A DNA stretch of 64,000 nt, from assembly GCF_025641885.1 (NCBI RefSeq), contig NZ_JAOTQN010000001.1, positions 1 through 64,000 of the forward strand, read 5' to 3'. This stretch comes from Pyrobaculum sp. 3827-6 (GTDB lineage Archaea; Thermoproteota; Thermoprotei; Thermoproteales; Thermoproteaceae). The translations under genes and the position numbers were made by a program. Of the stretch, positions 43,725-51,211 are shown one piece after another (the first letter of the stretch is position 1; each line of letters opens with the position of its first letter). The notes beneath the pieces were generated by a model. It did no database searches, was not told where the DNA came from, and worked only from the letters and a program-made list of their open reading frames with translations.

Positions 43725-43885
43725 ATTATGCCAAAGCCGGCGTTTACGCTGTTGGTGGGTAACACGCCCGTAAGCGTCAGGACAGCTGCCACTCCCAGTA
43801 TTCCGAATTTCATTACTACCCTGACTGTTTCAAATGTTTTAACCACCTTCATGCACTGTGTTCTGCACCTCTCCGGTGGGTGCAT
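43721..43885 (-). CDS. Possible small membrane or exported peptide
   Basis: 54 aa from ATG 43885. A TATA-like AATATTAC on the minus strand lies about 27 nt upstream. The C-terminal half is a single hydrophobic segment (KFGILGVAAVLTLTGVL then PTNSVNAGFGII), with two cysteines near the start. The frame runs much further upstream, but that part is antisense to the hydrolase gene. Small size keeps confidence low. Confidence 0.35.
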   Translation of the reverse strand: MHPPERCRTQCMKVVKTFETVRVVMKFGILGVAAVLTLTGVLPTNSVNAGFGII

Positions 43886-43957
43886 ACAAGTAGGCGTGTA
43901 ATATTTTTTGTTTGGCGATCCAAAAAATAGAATAAGGTTAAAGTTTCCCCTCTTTAC

Positions 43958-44818
43958 ATGGAGTTTGGGGTTTTTGACAACCATGCTCATGCTAACGAGT
44001 ATTTGGGTATTGGTGCTGTTGAGGTGGTGAGGAGGTTCAAGGCGGCTGGGGGGAGCGGCATAGTATTCGTCTCGCTCCTCACGTGGTCTATCGGCGGGAG
44101 GCCTGGGGATAGGGACTGGGTCGTGAGGCTGTACGACCACACCGTGAGGAACGCGGAGGTGGCCCGGGGGGCTGGGCTGGTGTCGGGGGCCGTGGTTGGG
44201 GTGCACCCCGCCGAGTGTGTGAAGCTTCTGGAGGCTGGGTGGGCGCCGGGGGAGGTGGAGGAGTTTATGCGGTGGGCCGCCGACCTCGCGGCTAGGTACG
44301 TGGAGGAGGGGAGGGCGGTGGGGCTGGGGGAGTTTGGGAGGCCTCACTGGCCCGTGCCGCGGGAGGTGAGGGAGCTCTGCGACAGGGTTGTCCTCTACGT
44401 GTTGCAGAGGGCTAGGGACGTCGACGCGGCTGTCCACCTCCACCTGGAGCGGGAGGGCCAGGCCACTGTGGACTCCGTGGCGCGCCTCGCGGCGGAGGCA
44501 GGAGTCGATCCCAGGCGGGTGGTTATGCACCACATAGAAGGGGCCTTGGCGGGGTATGCCCACGCCAGGGGCCTCTCGCCGTCCGTGCCCATGGGCCGCA
44601 GGGGGGAGTTCGAAGAGGCGCTTAAGGCTGGCCCCGTGTTTGTGGTGGAGAGCGACTACATAGATGACAGGTCTAGGCCGGGGGCCGTGATTCCGCCGTG
44701 GACCCTGGCCTCGAAGCTTAGGCAGTATGTATCGAAGGGGGTCCTCTCGGCGGACGATATGTACAAGATATGCGTAGAAAACGTGAGGAGTATATACAGA
44801 TGGAGGCTCCCTCTATAG
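43958..44818 (+). CDS. TatD-like metal-dependent hydrolase
   Basis: 286 aa from ATG 43958. Metal ligands of the TatD/amidohydrolase TIM barrel are in order: FDNHAHANEY (HxH, 9-11), GVHPAE, GLGEFGRPHW (Glu ~129), AVHLHLEREG (His ~166), VMHHIEGA (His ~190) and VESDYIDD (Asp ~230). Family members are DNases or small-molecule hydrolases; substrate unknown. The AT-rich gap upstream contains its promoter. Confidence 0.85.
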   Translation: MEFGVFDNHAHANEYLGIGAVEVVRRFKAAGGSGIVFVSLLTWSIGGRPGDRDWVVRLYDHTVRNAEVARGAGLVSGAVVGVHPAECVKLLEAGWAPGEVEEFMRWAADLAARYVEEGRAVGLGEFGRPHWPVPREVRELCDRVVLYVLQRARDVDAAVHLHLEREGQATVDSVARLAAEAGVDPRRVVMHHIEGALAGYAHARGLSPSVPMGRRGEFEEALKAGPVFVVESDYIDDRSRPGAVIPPWTLASKLRQYVSKGVLSADDMYKICVENVRSIYRWRLPL

Positions 44819-44863
44819 AGGCCATCTGTAATTATATTTATATTTCACAGAAATTTACTGATA

Positions 44864-45340
44864 GTGCAGTCAGTTAGAGGGTTGGCGGTTGACCTATCGA
44901 AAAGAGCGGCGAATTCTCTCGAAGACGTCGGTAGAGCGGCTAGGCTGTTTGTGGGCGGCCGGGGGGTGTCTACCTACTACTTCTGGAGGTTTGGGGCCAC
45001 CTGGCCGATCCCCTGTCTGGGGATAATCCGCTCATCTTCGCGGCGGGGCCTCTTACTGGGACTGGCGTCCCTATGTCGGGGAGGGCCGCCGCGGTTTTCC
45101 GGTCGCCGCTGACGGGGATTCTCGGGGCTTCTAATTTGGGTGGTAAGCTGGGCCCGGTTATGCGGTTCGCGGGGGTTGATGTGCTGGTGGTGCTCGGCAG
45201 GGCCGAGAGGCCGACTTATCTCGTTGTGCAGGAGGGCCGCGTCGAGTCTAGGGATGCGTCGCACCTCTGGGGGATGGATGCTATTGAGACTGAGGAGGTG
45301 TTGCTTAGGGAGCACGGGCGCAATACCCCCTTTCTACTCT
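44864..45340 (+). pseudogene. Aldehyde ferredoxin oxidoreductase, N-terminal fragment (frameshifted)
   Basis: From GTG 44864, with a TATA-like ATATTTATA centred about 26 nt upstream. The start is typical of AOR (LAVDLSKRA..., LFVGGRGVSTYYF). A frameshift near 45000-45020 moves the reading to the frame of PLSGDNPLIFAAGPLTGTGV, SPLTGILGASNLGGKLGP, RFAGVDVLVVLGRAERPTYL and HLWGMDAIETEEVLL, all matching the tungsten-bis-pyranopterin N-domain. Similarity ends near 45340. The C-terminal end of the same gene is found at 47595-47885, so the middle is lost and replaced by foreign DNA. Intact AORs are about 600 aa. Confidence 0.85.
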
Positions 45341-45344
45341 CCGG

Positions 45345-45510
45345 GCGTCCCGGGGGGCACGGGGCACCGGGTCGCCGGCGGCTCCCGGGGCGGGGCCGCG
45401 CCAGGAGGATCGCCGGCCCCCTCGGCGGGTTTTGCCCCCGATGGGGGCTTCCCCGCCTTAGGCCCGTTTTGTAGGGCCACCCCGCGCGGCCCGGCGCGGG
45501 GCGGGGGGCA
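45345..45510. other. Extremely GC-rich hairpin-dense segment
   Basis: About 165 bp made almost only of G and C, with many short inverted repeats (for example GCCCCC-GAT-GGGGGC near 45430 and GCCGGCGGC/GCGCCGG-type arms). It follows the point where AOR similarity stops. It does not read as AOR in any frame. It may be a structured RNA, a mutation-scarred junction or an insertion remnant; nothing identifies it. Confidence 0.4.
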
Positions 45511-45698
45511 ACTATCTGTCCATGTGTCTAGAAACACACCCCCTATTTACGAATTATGGATGGCGTGGGTTAAGTTTTGCCGATTCCGCCTTCTTCAGTT
45601 CCAAATTTTTAGATTTAGAAGTGGCCTCGGCGCCTCCCTCTTTCAGTTGCAACGACATGCAGACAATTCTTAATTACGCACAGGCGTAACATCCCATT

Positions 45699-45795
45699 TA
45701 CAATCTTCCTGATCTGCAATCGGACAATCTTCCTGAATCAGGTAAAATATCTGACGTCAAGTCAGGAGGAATGTAGAGGGTGGGGTTGAAAGTCG
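45699..45795. repeat. Left palindromic border (tnpB 3' end type)
   Basis: Centred on CCTGAATCAGG (45732-45742), with outer arms TACAATCTTCCTGAT and TCAGGAGGAATGTA. From 45732 it matches 47542-47605 without gaps at 51 of 64 positions by hand count. It contains the tnpB stop codon and last ten codons, so it is the 3' boundary region of a tnpB unit, where a guide RNA end would lie. Confidence 0.75.
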
Positions 45796-46949
45796 TGTTG
45801 TGTGGAAAAAAGGGGTAGTATTTCCCGGTATCTCTTCTGTGCCCATATTATGGGCACTTCATCGCGTTGGGCCTCAAAGCCGCATTTGCATTTTACGCGG
45901 CGGTTTGGAAGCTCCTCCATCTTGCTTCCGCATACGGGGCAGATGGTGGAGTACAATCTTTCCTCTCTGTAGGGTACTCCATACCACTCGGCGAGCTCCC
46001 TTAATCTTTTTACAAACTTCCCCACGTTTAGGTATATCTTGTTTCTCCTCGCCACCGAGCCACCCTCTTTCAACTCCCTTACGGATTTATCCTCTGGCGC
46101 GTCTACCACAACTGCGGCTTTGTACTGCATAGCGAGTTTAATAATTTTCTTCGTAGCCTCTATCGTCCACTGCCTCCAGAGGCGCCACAATCTGCTTTTT
46201 GCCTCTACTGCCTTTCTGCAGTAGGCGCCGCCTTTTGTGGCGCATAGGGAATCTAGCCTCGCCACCTCATCCTCGATATTTCTAATCTTTTTCAAATCCG
46301 GCCTCAAGACGCCACTCTGCAACACCCTGCCCTCCTCTATAGTGGCGATAACAACACCGTTGTGGAGAGCATTGACGTCGACTACGAGAAGCCTCTTGGG
46401 CTGATACGGCTGTATCTCTCTGTGAAACACCAGCGCCACGTTGAAAGTGGCGATATTGCTGTTCCGCCTCTTATCTACCCATGCTAAGGCTAATTTCAAC
46501 TGGCCCCCCTCCCTTATCCGCTCCTCAATCCATTTAACCTCTGCTCTCTTCAGCTTAATCACGATAGTGTTGCCGCGCTGGCCACTCCACTTCCTCACCT
46601 TAATCACTTTTTCCTCTTGGTTTACCTGATTAGAAGCGGCGAAATCTACAAGGACGCCGCGGCTGTTGTCCCTCTCGCCCTCCCTCAGCCTCAGCTCTGC
46701 GTCGAAAGGCAGAGGCATCTTCCACACGCCATTCTTTAGCCCGTTTGTGGGTAGAAGCCTTAAGACGTACTTTAGCTTTTCTGCAAAACGTTTGTATGGA
46801 TTCTCCTCTGGTATCGGCGCCTTGAATCCCGATTTGTACCACTCCGTTGCCCACTGCCGAAACCTCTCCTGCACCTCTAGAAACTTGGCCAGTTGCTCCG
46901 GCGGTATCTCCTTAATCCGCCTCTTTATTACCAATGTTCGGTAGCCCAT
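45762..46949 (-). CDS. tnpB: TnpB-family RNA-guided nuclease
   Basis: 395 aa from ATG 46949. The N-terminal ~180 residues are the helical/beta nucleic-acid-binding part. RuvC motifs: LLVVDVNALHNGVVIATI (Asp ~190), AAVVVDAPEDKSVREL (Glu ~285) and GFEAQRDEVPII (Asp ~365, in place of the usual DRDxNAA). The zinc ribbon CPVCG...VKCKCG lies at about 337-357. All three acidic positions seem present, so it may be active. TnpB proteins are guided by an RNA from the 3' end of their element and cut DNA to favour its retention. It starts six bases after the GIY-YIG gene, so they form one operon. Confidence 0.85.
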   Translation of the reverse strand: MGYRTLVIKRRIKEIPPEQLAKFLEVQERFRQWATEWYKSGFKAPIPEENPYKRFAEKLKYVLRLLPTNGLKNGVWKMPLPFDAELRLREGERDNSRGVLVDFAASNQVNQEEKVIKVRKWSGQRGNTIVIKLKRAEVKWIEERIREGGQLKLALAWVDKRRNSNIATFNVALVFHREIQPYQPKRLLVVDVNALHNGVVIATIEEGRVLQSGVLRPDLKKIRNIEDEVARLDSLCATKGGAYCRKAVEAKSRLWRLWRQWTIEATKKIIKLAMQYKAAVVVDAPEDKSVRELKEGGSVARRNKIYLNVGKFVKRLRELAEWYGVPYREERLYSTICPVCGSKMEELPNRRVKCKCGFEAQRDEVPIIWAQKRYREILPLFSTQHDFQPHPLHSS

Positions 46950-46955
46950 GTCCCG

Positions 46956-47507
46956 CTACACACACCTCCACACGTGGAATTGGCACTCCGCCGTTGCCCC
47001 TATCCAGCCAGACGGCGGCTTGTCCACATACGTACCTGGGATCGCGCCTTTGACAAAGCCGTCTCTGACAGGCGCCTCTACAAAACGTGTAGAGGCGCCG
47101 GCTGACGAAACGCCCACAAGCTTGGCGTATTTCGCCATGGTCACCGACTCCTCCACTGGCTTGTCCCAGCGCCTCGCTCTGGGGAGGAGGGGAGGCTTCC
47201 TAGGCGGCGCCCTCGACCTCCTCTCGGCATATGGCGGGCTGAAGACCGCGTGGAGCCACGCCTCCCACATCTCCGCCAACCGCCTCTTGTAGGTGTAGGC
47301 CACCACAACGAACACATCCGCCCTCAGCCCCCTCCTCGCCGCGGAGGAGTGCCCCCGGAGGTGCATGTAGACGCGGTCGTAGTAGCCGTCCCGCTTGCCG
47401 ACGCCTACATATGCCACACGCCCACCCGCCAGCGCCAGATAGGCGTAGTGGACAGCCCCACACCTAAACCAGGGTTTAAAACCAGCTACGGCTTTCTCCT
47501 CTCTCAT
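46956..47507 (-). CDS. GIY-YIG-type nuclease encoded with TnpB
   Basis: 183 aa from ATG 47507. Residues ~20-95 match the GIY-YIG layout: AYLALAGGRVAYVGVGKRDG (Tyr...YVG strand pair), YDRVYMHLRGH (catalytic-type Arg followed by His), DVFVVVAYTYKRRLAEMWEA (Glu on the next helix) and AVFSPPYAERR. The remaining ~90 residues are basic and unlike anything I recognise. GIY-YIG enzymes include homing endonucleases that spread their own gene. Here the gene sits just upstream of tnpB and directly beside a copy of the border repeat. The fold is assigned by motif, without a database check. Confidence 0.6.
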   Translation of the reverse strand: MREEKAVAGFKPWFRCGAVHYAYLALAGGRVAYVGVGKRDGYYDRVYMHLRGHSSAARRGLRADVFVVVAYTYKRRLAEMWEAWLHAVFSPPYAERRSRAPPRKPPLLPRARRWDKPVEESVTMAKYAKLVGVSSAGASTRFVEAPVRDGFVKGAIPGTYVDKPPSGWIGATAECQFHVWRCV

Positions 47508-47605
47508 CTACATTTTTCCTGACTTGACGCCGTACGTTCCTCCTGAATCAGGAAAATTGTCTGACGGAAGATCAGGAAGAATGTAGAAGGGGGAGTGGAA
47601 AGCCG
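47508..47605. repeat. Right palindromic border, a second tnpB-3'-end-like copy
   Basis: Outer arms CTACATTTTTCCTGA / TCAGGAAGAATGTAG can pair over about 15 bp, around CCTGAATCAGG (47542-47552). Read on the minus strand, 47605-47572 encodes GFPLPLLHSS-stop, close to the true TnpB end DFQPHPLHSS-stop. This border is therefore a relic of the 3' end of another tnpB unit. Confidence 0.7.
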
Positions 47606-47885
47606 ACGTTATTCGGGAGGAGCCTCGGCGCGGGAGGTGGCGGTTAGGATAGTGAACATGACGCGCTTCCTAAATCTCCAAATGGGGGCGGGCCCCGACT
47701 TCCTTCCCGAGAGGTTTTTCAAACCGGTGCGGTTCGAGGACAGGGAATACGTGCTGACCCGCGAGGAGCTGGAAAACGCGCTTAGGATCTACTACGAGCT
47801 GAGGGGGTGGGACGGCGAGGGGAGGCCTCTGCCCGAGACGTTGCGGAGGCTACAACTAGACTTCTTAACGCCGCAGGGCGTTTAG
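47595..47885 (+). pseudogene. Aldehyde ferredoxin oxidoreductase, C-terminal fragment
   Basis: The readable part from about 47625 (REVAVRIVNMTRFLNLQMG, FLPERFFKPVRF, LENALRIYYELRGWDGEGRP, ETLRRLQLDFL) matches the conserved end of AOR proteins, including the YYELRGWD motif near the C-terminus. Together with 44864-45340 it represents one AOR gene missing roughly 330 central codons. It overlaps the convergent aminotransferase gene by 21 bp, an arrangement probably older than the insertion. Confidence 0.8.
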
Positions 47886-49079
47886 CACCTTTTTCACAGC
47901 AGTGGCCGTGTCCACGGCGTCTTGCTCCGTGAGGTTTGGCATGACTAGCAGGGTGACTACCCGCTCCGCGGCCCACTCGGCGTTGGGGAGGGGCTTGTAC
48001 TCCACCTTGCGTCTGTAGTAGGGGCACGTCCAGGGGCAGCCGAGGCCGTGGCCTTCCTGTCTCTGGAAGAGGGGGGTTTTGTAGAGGGGGGTTGGGTAGG
48101 CCACGAAGGCGTTCCCCACGCCCTCCGCCCTCAGCGCCTCGATGACGTAGTCCCTGGGCCTCCTCAGCTTCTCCACGGCGACGAGGATCTGGACGAGGTG
48201 CCAGGAGTGCTTCATGTAGGGCCTCGGCTTGGGTATTGTGAGCAGGTCGCCCTCCAGCGGCGCCAGCTCCTCAAGCAAGGTCTTGACGTAGGCCTCCCTC
48301 CGCCTCTGCATCTCCGGCAGTTGCTTAAGCTGGTAATACGCCAACACGCCCTGTATCTCCGTCATGCGGTAGTTGTAGCCCAGCATCTCGTAGCTGTACT
48401 TCCCCACCTCGCCGTGTGCCCTTATGAGGCGGGCCCTCTCGGCGTAGGCCGCCGTGTCCGTGGCCACGGCGCCCCCCTCGCCCGAGGTTATGTGCTTCGT
48501 GGCGTATAGGCTGAAGGTGGAGATGTGGCCGATGGAGCCGGCCCTCCTCCCCCTGTACTCCGCGCCGAGGGCCTGGGCCACGTCCTCCACGATCTTGACC
48601 CCGTGCCTCTCGGCAAGCTTCATGAACTGGTCCATCTCGGCGGGCATGCCGGCTAGGTGCACCACCACCACGGCCTTGGTCTTGTCCGTAATCCTCTCCT
48701 CTACGGAGGCCGGGTCTAGGTTCAGCGTCTCTCTGTCGATGTCTGCAAATATGGGCACGGCGTTTGCGTGGAGGACTGCCGTCGCCGACGCGGCGAAGGT
48801 GAAAGGCGTCGTCACCACCTCGTCCCCCGGCCCCACCCCCACCGCCTTCAGCGCCGTGTGGAGAGCCGCCGTGCCGTTTGAAACCGCGAGGACGTGCCTC
48901 ACGCCCAGGTAGGAGGCCAGCTCCGACTCGAAGGCCTTTACCCACTTGCCGTGTTGCGCCGTCAAGATCCCGGACTTCAGCACCTCGGCAATAGCCTGGA
49001 GGACCTCGTCGCTGTACACCACCGGCCTGGCCACGATGGGAGTCTCCCTCACAGGCTTGCCGCCCTCTATGGCGAGCAT
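47865..49079 (-). CDS. DegT/DnrJ/EryC1/StrS-family aminotransferase
   Basis: 404 aa from ATG 49079. PLP fold-type I features: VSNGTAALHTALKAVGVGPG (phosphate-binding start), TTPFTFAASATAVLHANAVP, ADIDRETLNLDP, VEDVAQALGAEYRGRRAG (Asp for the pyridine N) and SLYATKHITSGEGG (Schiff-base Lys ~195). Family members add amino groups to nucleotide sugars for surface glycans; the substrate is not evident here. A TATA-like TTTAATATG lies about 26 nt upstream in a 29-bp gap shared with the divergent gene at 49109. Confidence 0.9.
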   Translation of the reverse strand: MLAIEGGKPVRETPIVARPVVYSDEVLQAIAEVLKSGILTAQHGKWVKAFESELASYLGVRHVLAVSNGTAALHTALKAVGVGPGDEVVTTPFTFAASATAVLHANAVPIFADIDRETLNLDPASVEERITDKTKAVVVVHLAGMPAEMDQFMKLAERHGVKIVEDVAQALGAEYRGRRAGSIGHISTFSLYATKHITSGEGGAVATDTAAYAERARLIRAHGEVGKYSYEMLGYNYRMTEIQGVLAYYQLKQLPEMQRRREAYVKTLLEELAPLEGDLLTIPKPRPYMKHSWHLVQILVAVEKLRRPRDYVIEALRAEGVGNAFVAYPTPLYKTPLFQRQEGHGLGCPWTCPYYRRKVEYKPLPNAEWAAERVVTLLVMPNLTEQDAVDTATAVKKVLNALRR

Positions 49080-49108
49080 AGGTTTTAAAGTAGAGACATA
49101 TTAAAGCT

Positions 49109-49546
49109 GTGAGGTGGCTCTACCTCACATACGTGGTGTACTGGTCCGCCTTCCTCATCACCCTTCTGCTAACCGCCGCGGGGCACCCGCCAATAAGGCC
49201 GGAGGCGGTGGCCCAGGCGGTGAACGAAACCTCGTCGCTACCCTACGAGCAGAGGTTTGCCCAAGCCGCGGCGGACTTCGCCATAGTCGCCGCCTTGTCC
49301 TACCCCGCGCTTCTATACGCCGCCTCTGTATACGGCGCGGCGACAGCCGCGGCGGCCGCCGCCCTCGGAGCCGCGCAGGCGCTTCTCTACGCCGCGGTCT
49401 ACCACGTGGCGCTCCTCTTCATGGAGGAGGCGGCTAGGTGGCACCCGCTGGCGCAGAAGCTAGGAAAGAGGAGGAGGGTGGAGTGGGGCCGGTATATACT
49501 GTGGGTAGCCGCCTCGATTTCCCTCGCCGGGGTCCTGTCTCTCTAG
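49109..49546 (+). CDS. Integral membrane protein
   Basis: 145 aa from GTG 49109 with a TATA-like TTTTAAAG centred about 24 nt upstream. Four hydrophobic helices are evident (6-24, 55-75, 78-103, 129-145), Ala/Tyr-rich. It ends four bases into the convergent DUF59 gene. No family was recognised. Confidence 0.65.
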   Translation: MRWLYLTYVVYWSAFLITLLLTAAGHPPIRPEAVAQAVNETSSLPYEQRFAQAAADFAIVAALSYPALLYAASVYGAATAAAAAALGAAQALLYAAVYHVALLFMEEAARWHPLAQKLGKRRRVEWGRYILWVAASISLAGVLSL

Positions 49547-49929
49547 GCCTGTTGCGCGGCTAGGTACTGCTCGACGATATCGTAGCCGTAAATCGCTTTG
49601 AACATCTCCCTGCCGCGCGGCGTCATCTGCGTCGGGTCCCAGGGCCTTTCGAAATCAATCTCCACCTCCACGTCCTGGGCCTCGGGCACCGCCGACTGAA
49701 TCACGTAGCCTACCTCCTGCGCCAGGTTGCCAGCTACGGGGCAACCCACGGCGGTCAGAGTCATGACCACCTTCAAGACGCCGTTCTCCAGCACCACCTT
49801 CCTAATCAGCCCCAGGTCGTAGACGTTTATCGGGATCTCCGGATCAAAAACCTCTCGAAGTATCTCCACCACCTTCTTGGCCCTGTCTGGCGGGAGGTTC
49901 GTCTCGAATACTATCTTCTCGTCTTCCAT
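49543..49929 (-). CDS. MIP18/SufT-family (DUF59) Fe-S assembly protein
   Basis: 128 aa from ATG 49929. The DUF59 core shows VVEILREVFDPEIPINVYDL, GLIRKVVLENGVLKVVMTLT, AVGCPVAGNLAQEV (conserved Cys ~62) and VEVEIDFERPWDPTQMTPRG. A C-terminal extension (REMFKAIYGYDIVEQYLA) is typical of archaeal members. These proteins help insert or mature Fe-S clusters. The neighbouring TusA-like gene is divergent across an 80-bp AT-rich gap with TATA boxes for both. Confidence 0.85.
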   Translation of the reverse strand: MEDEKIVFETNLPPDRAKKVVEILREVFDPEIPINVYDLGLIRKVVLENGVLKVVMTLTAVGCPVAGNLAQEVGYVIQSAVPEAQDVEVEIDFERPWDPTQMTPRGREMFKAIYGYDIVEQYLAAQQA

Positions 49930-50009
49930 GGCTGTAATATCGATTTGATGTTAAATACGTTAAAGGGATCTGGCTGATTAGCTTTAATAAACAGAACGTA
50001 GAGACGGGC

Positions 50010-50222
50010 GTGGAGGTGATTGATGTAAGCGGACAGCAGTGCCCCGACCCCCTTAAGACCGTCGCGTCTGCGCTGGCCAACGCCCCGGCGGGGGCCAGGT
50101 ACAGGATAGTGACTGACGACTACGTGTGCTACATGATGCTCAGGAGGCTCATGGCTCTCAACGACGTGAAAATTCTAGAAGCCGAGGAGGGCGGGCCCTA
50201 CGTGCTGGTAGTAGAGAAGTAG
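50010..50222 (+). CDS. TusA/SirA-family sulfur-carrier protein
   Basis: 70 aa from GTG 50010, with a TATA box CTTTAATAA centred about 24 nt upstream. The signature QQCPDPLKT (Cys11, CPxP) near the N-terminus and the small alpha/beta fold with VTDDYVCYMMLRRL identify TusA/SirA. It relays persulfide sulfur, here perhaps towards Fe-S or tRNA thiolation pathways, in keeping with the adjacent DUF59 gene. It abuts the convergent antitoxin-like gene (50222/50223). Confidence 0.85.
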   Translation: MEVIDVSGQQCPDPLKTVASALANAPAGARYRIVTDDYVCYMMLRRLMALNDVKILEAEEGGPYVLVVEK

Positions 50223-50450
50223 CTAGACCAGGGGTATCCCCGCCTCCCTCGCCTTTTCTAAAAACTCCTCAACCCCGAGCCCGGCCAGCCTCGCCGCGGT
50301 TCTGAAGTCCCCCGTCTCCACGTAGTAGACAAGGGCGTGCCTCAGCCTCGGCGGCAGTTTGTTTATGAAGCCCCAGTTGGCCTCCCTCCTCCTAATCTCC
50401 CTGGCCTCCTCTATAAACGCCAGCCAGAACTCCCTCTCCACGCTACTCAA
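50223..50450 (-). CDS. Small helical protein, probable antitoxin (copy 2)
   Basis: 75 aa from GTG/ATG 50450. It shares REIRRREA-W-FIN--PP, AL-YYVETGD and EA/RIPLV-type phrases with the product of 50951-51163, about half the residues by eye, so the two are paralogues. The second half looks like a short HTH (GDFRTAARLAGLGVEEFLEK). It overlaps the PIN-like gene upstream by 8 bp, as antitoxin-toxin pairs do, though here the toxin comes first. Confidence 0.6.
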   Translation of the reverse strand: MSSVEREFWLAFIEEAREIRRREANWGFINKLPPRLRHALVYYVETGDFRTAARLAGLGVEEFLEKAREAGIPLV

Positions 50451-50871
50451 CGCCCAGCCTTCTTAAATCTCTTTTGGCAAAGCGGTGGCCCGTCTCCGCT
50501 TGATACCTCTCTATCTCTTCCCTTAGGCTAATTACGCCGCGTTGCGCGAGGGCGTGGAGCACGTCTACGGCGCGCATCACCCTAACGCCGCTAAGCTCTT
50601 GAATAAAGCTGGGGGCCATCGCGGCCCCTCCATTTTCCGTAAGCACCGTGTATCCAAACCTAGCCCCCGCCGCCAGGCAGACGGCCTCCGGCAAGTCCAC
50701 GCCTCTCATAGGGAGGGCGCGGGACAGCGATACGACACGCCTAGCGTACGTAACCAAGTCTTCTGTTTCTGTGAAAAGCGCCATTTTGCCCGAGGCGAGG
50801 CCCTCTGTAATCCACGCCAGCGTGTTCTCGCTGAAAACCTCGGCGAGTACAGACTCAGGAATGTTTACCAC
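50443..50871 (-). CDS. PIN-like toxin candidate
   Basis: 142 aa from ATG 50871. The central part (VDLPEAVCLAAGARFGYTVL, TENGGAAMAPSFIQEL) resembles the acidic third motif and following strand of small PIN-domain toxins, and the C-terminus has VLHALAQRGVISLREEIERY. The first PIN aspartate is not obvious, so the active site may be degenerate. It is sandwiched between two paralogous antitoxin-like genes on the same strand. Confidence 0.5.
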   Translation of the reverse strand: MVNIPESVLAEVFSENTLAWITEGLASGKMALFTETEDLVTYARRVVSLSRALPMRGVDLPEAVCLAAGARFGYTVLTENGGAAMAPSFIQELSGVRVMRAVDVLHALAQRGVISLREEIERYQAETGHRFAKRDLRRLGVE

Positions 50872-50950
50872 CGTAAAGAGGGTGTACAGAAGATTGCGCC
50901 TGCTGTAACGCGCCCAGTCTATTAGGAGGGGGCATCGGCTATCGCCTCCA

Positions 50951-51163
50951 TTACACAGTAGGTATCTTGGCCCTCCTCCTCAGCTCGTCGAATTGCTCCA
51001 CCCTCATGCCGGCTATCCGCGACGCCACGTATATATCGCCAGTCTCGACGTAGTAGATAAGGGCGTATTTAAGCTTAGGCGGCTGCCTATTTATAAAATC
51101 CCAGTCTGCCTCCCTCCTCCTAATCTCCCGGGCCTCCTTGAGGAGCTCCAGCCACTCGGCCAC
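50951..51163 (-). CDS. Small helical protein, probable antitoxin (copy 1)
   Basis: 70 aa from a GTG start at 51163. Paralogue of the 50223-50450 product (EIRRREADWDFINRQPP, ALIYYVETGDIYVASRIAG). It lies 79 bp upstream of the PIN-like gene, giving the order antitoxin - toxin - antitoxin. A duplication within the cassette is the simplest explanation. Confidence 0.6.
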   Translation of the reverse strand: MAEWLELLKEAREIRRREADWDFINRQPPKLKYALIYYVETGDIYVASRIAGMRVEQFDELRRRAKIPTV

Positions 51164-51211
51164 GTACCCCCCGGGGGCGTAGTGTTATAAACCTTTGCCC
51201 ACGCTCCAGAC

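Larger units (their letters stand above)
45699..47605 (-). mobile_element. GIY-YIG/TnpB insertion within the AOR gene
   Basis: A two-gene unit (GIY-YIG-type nuclease then TnpB, minus strand) is bracketed by related ~64-80 bp palindromic segments and lies between the two surviving ends of an AOR gene. There is no TnpA (Y1) or serine transposase in it. The element is therefore either a non-autonomous TnpB unit or one mobilised by the GIY-YIG protein. Its borders are estimated from the repeats, not from target-site duplications, which I could not define. Confidence 0.6.

Noticed and set aside
43886-44563. Long minus-strand frame opposite the TatD-like gene
   Set aside because: Pro/His/Arg-rich shadow of a gene with all metal ligands in place; only its last 54 codons, outside that gene, were kept as a weak candidate.
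45345-45510. RNase P RNA or SRP RNA gene
   Set aside because: The segment is GC-rich and hairpin-dense, but I could not find the conserved RNase P (GAGGAAAG-type, ACAGAA-type) or SRP helix 8 sequences on either strand.
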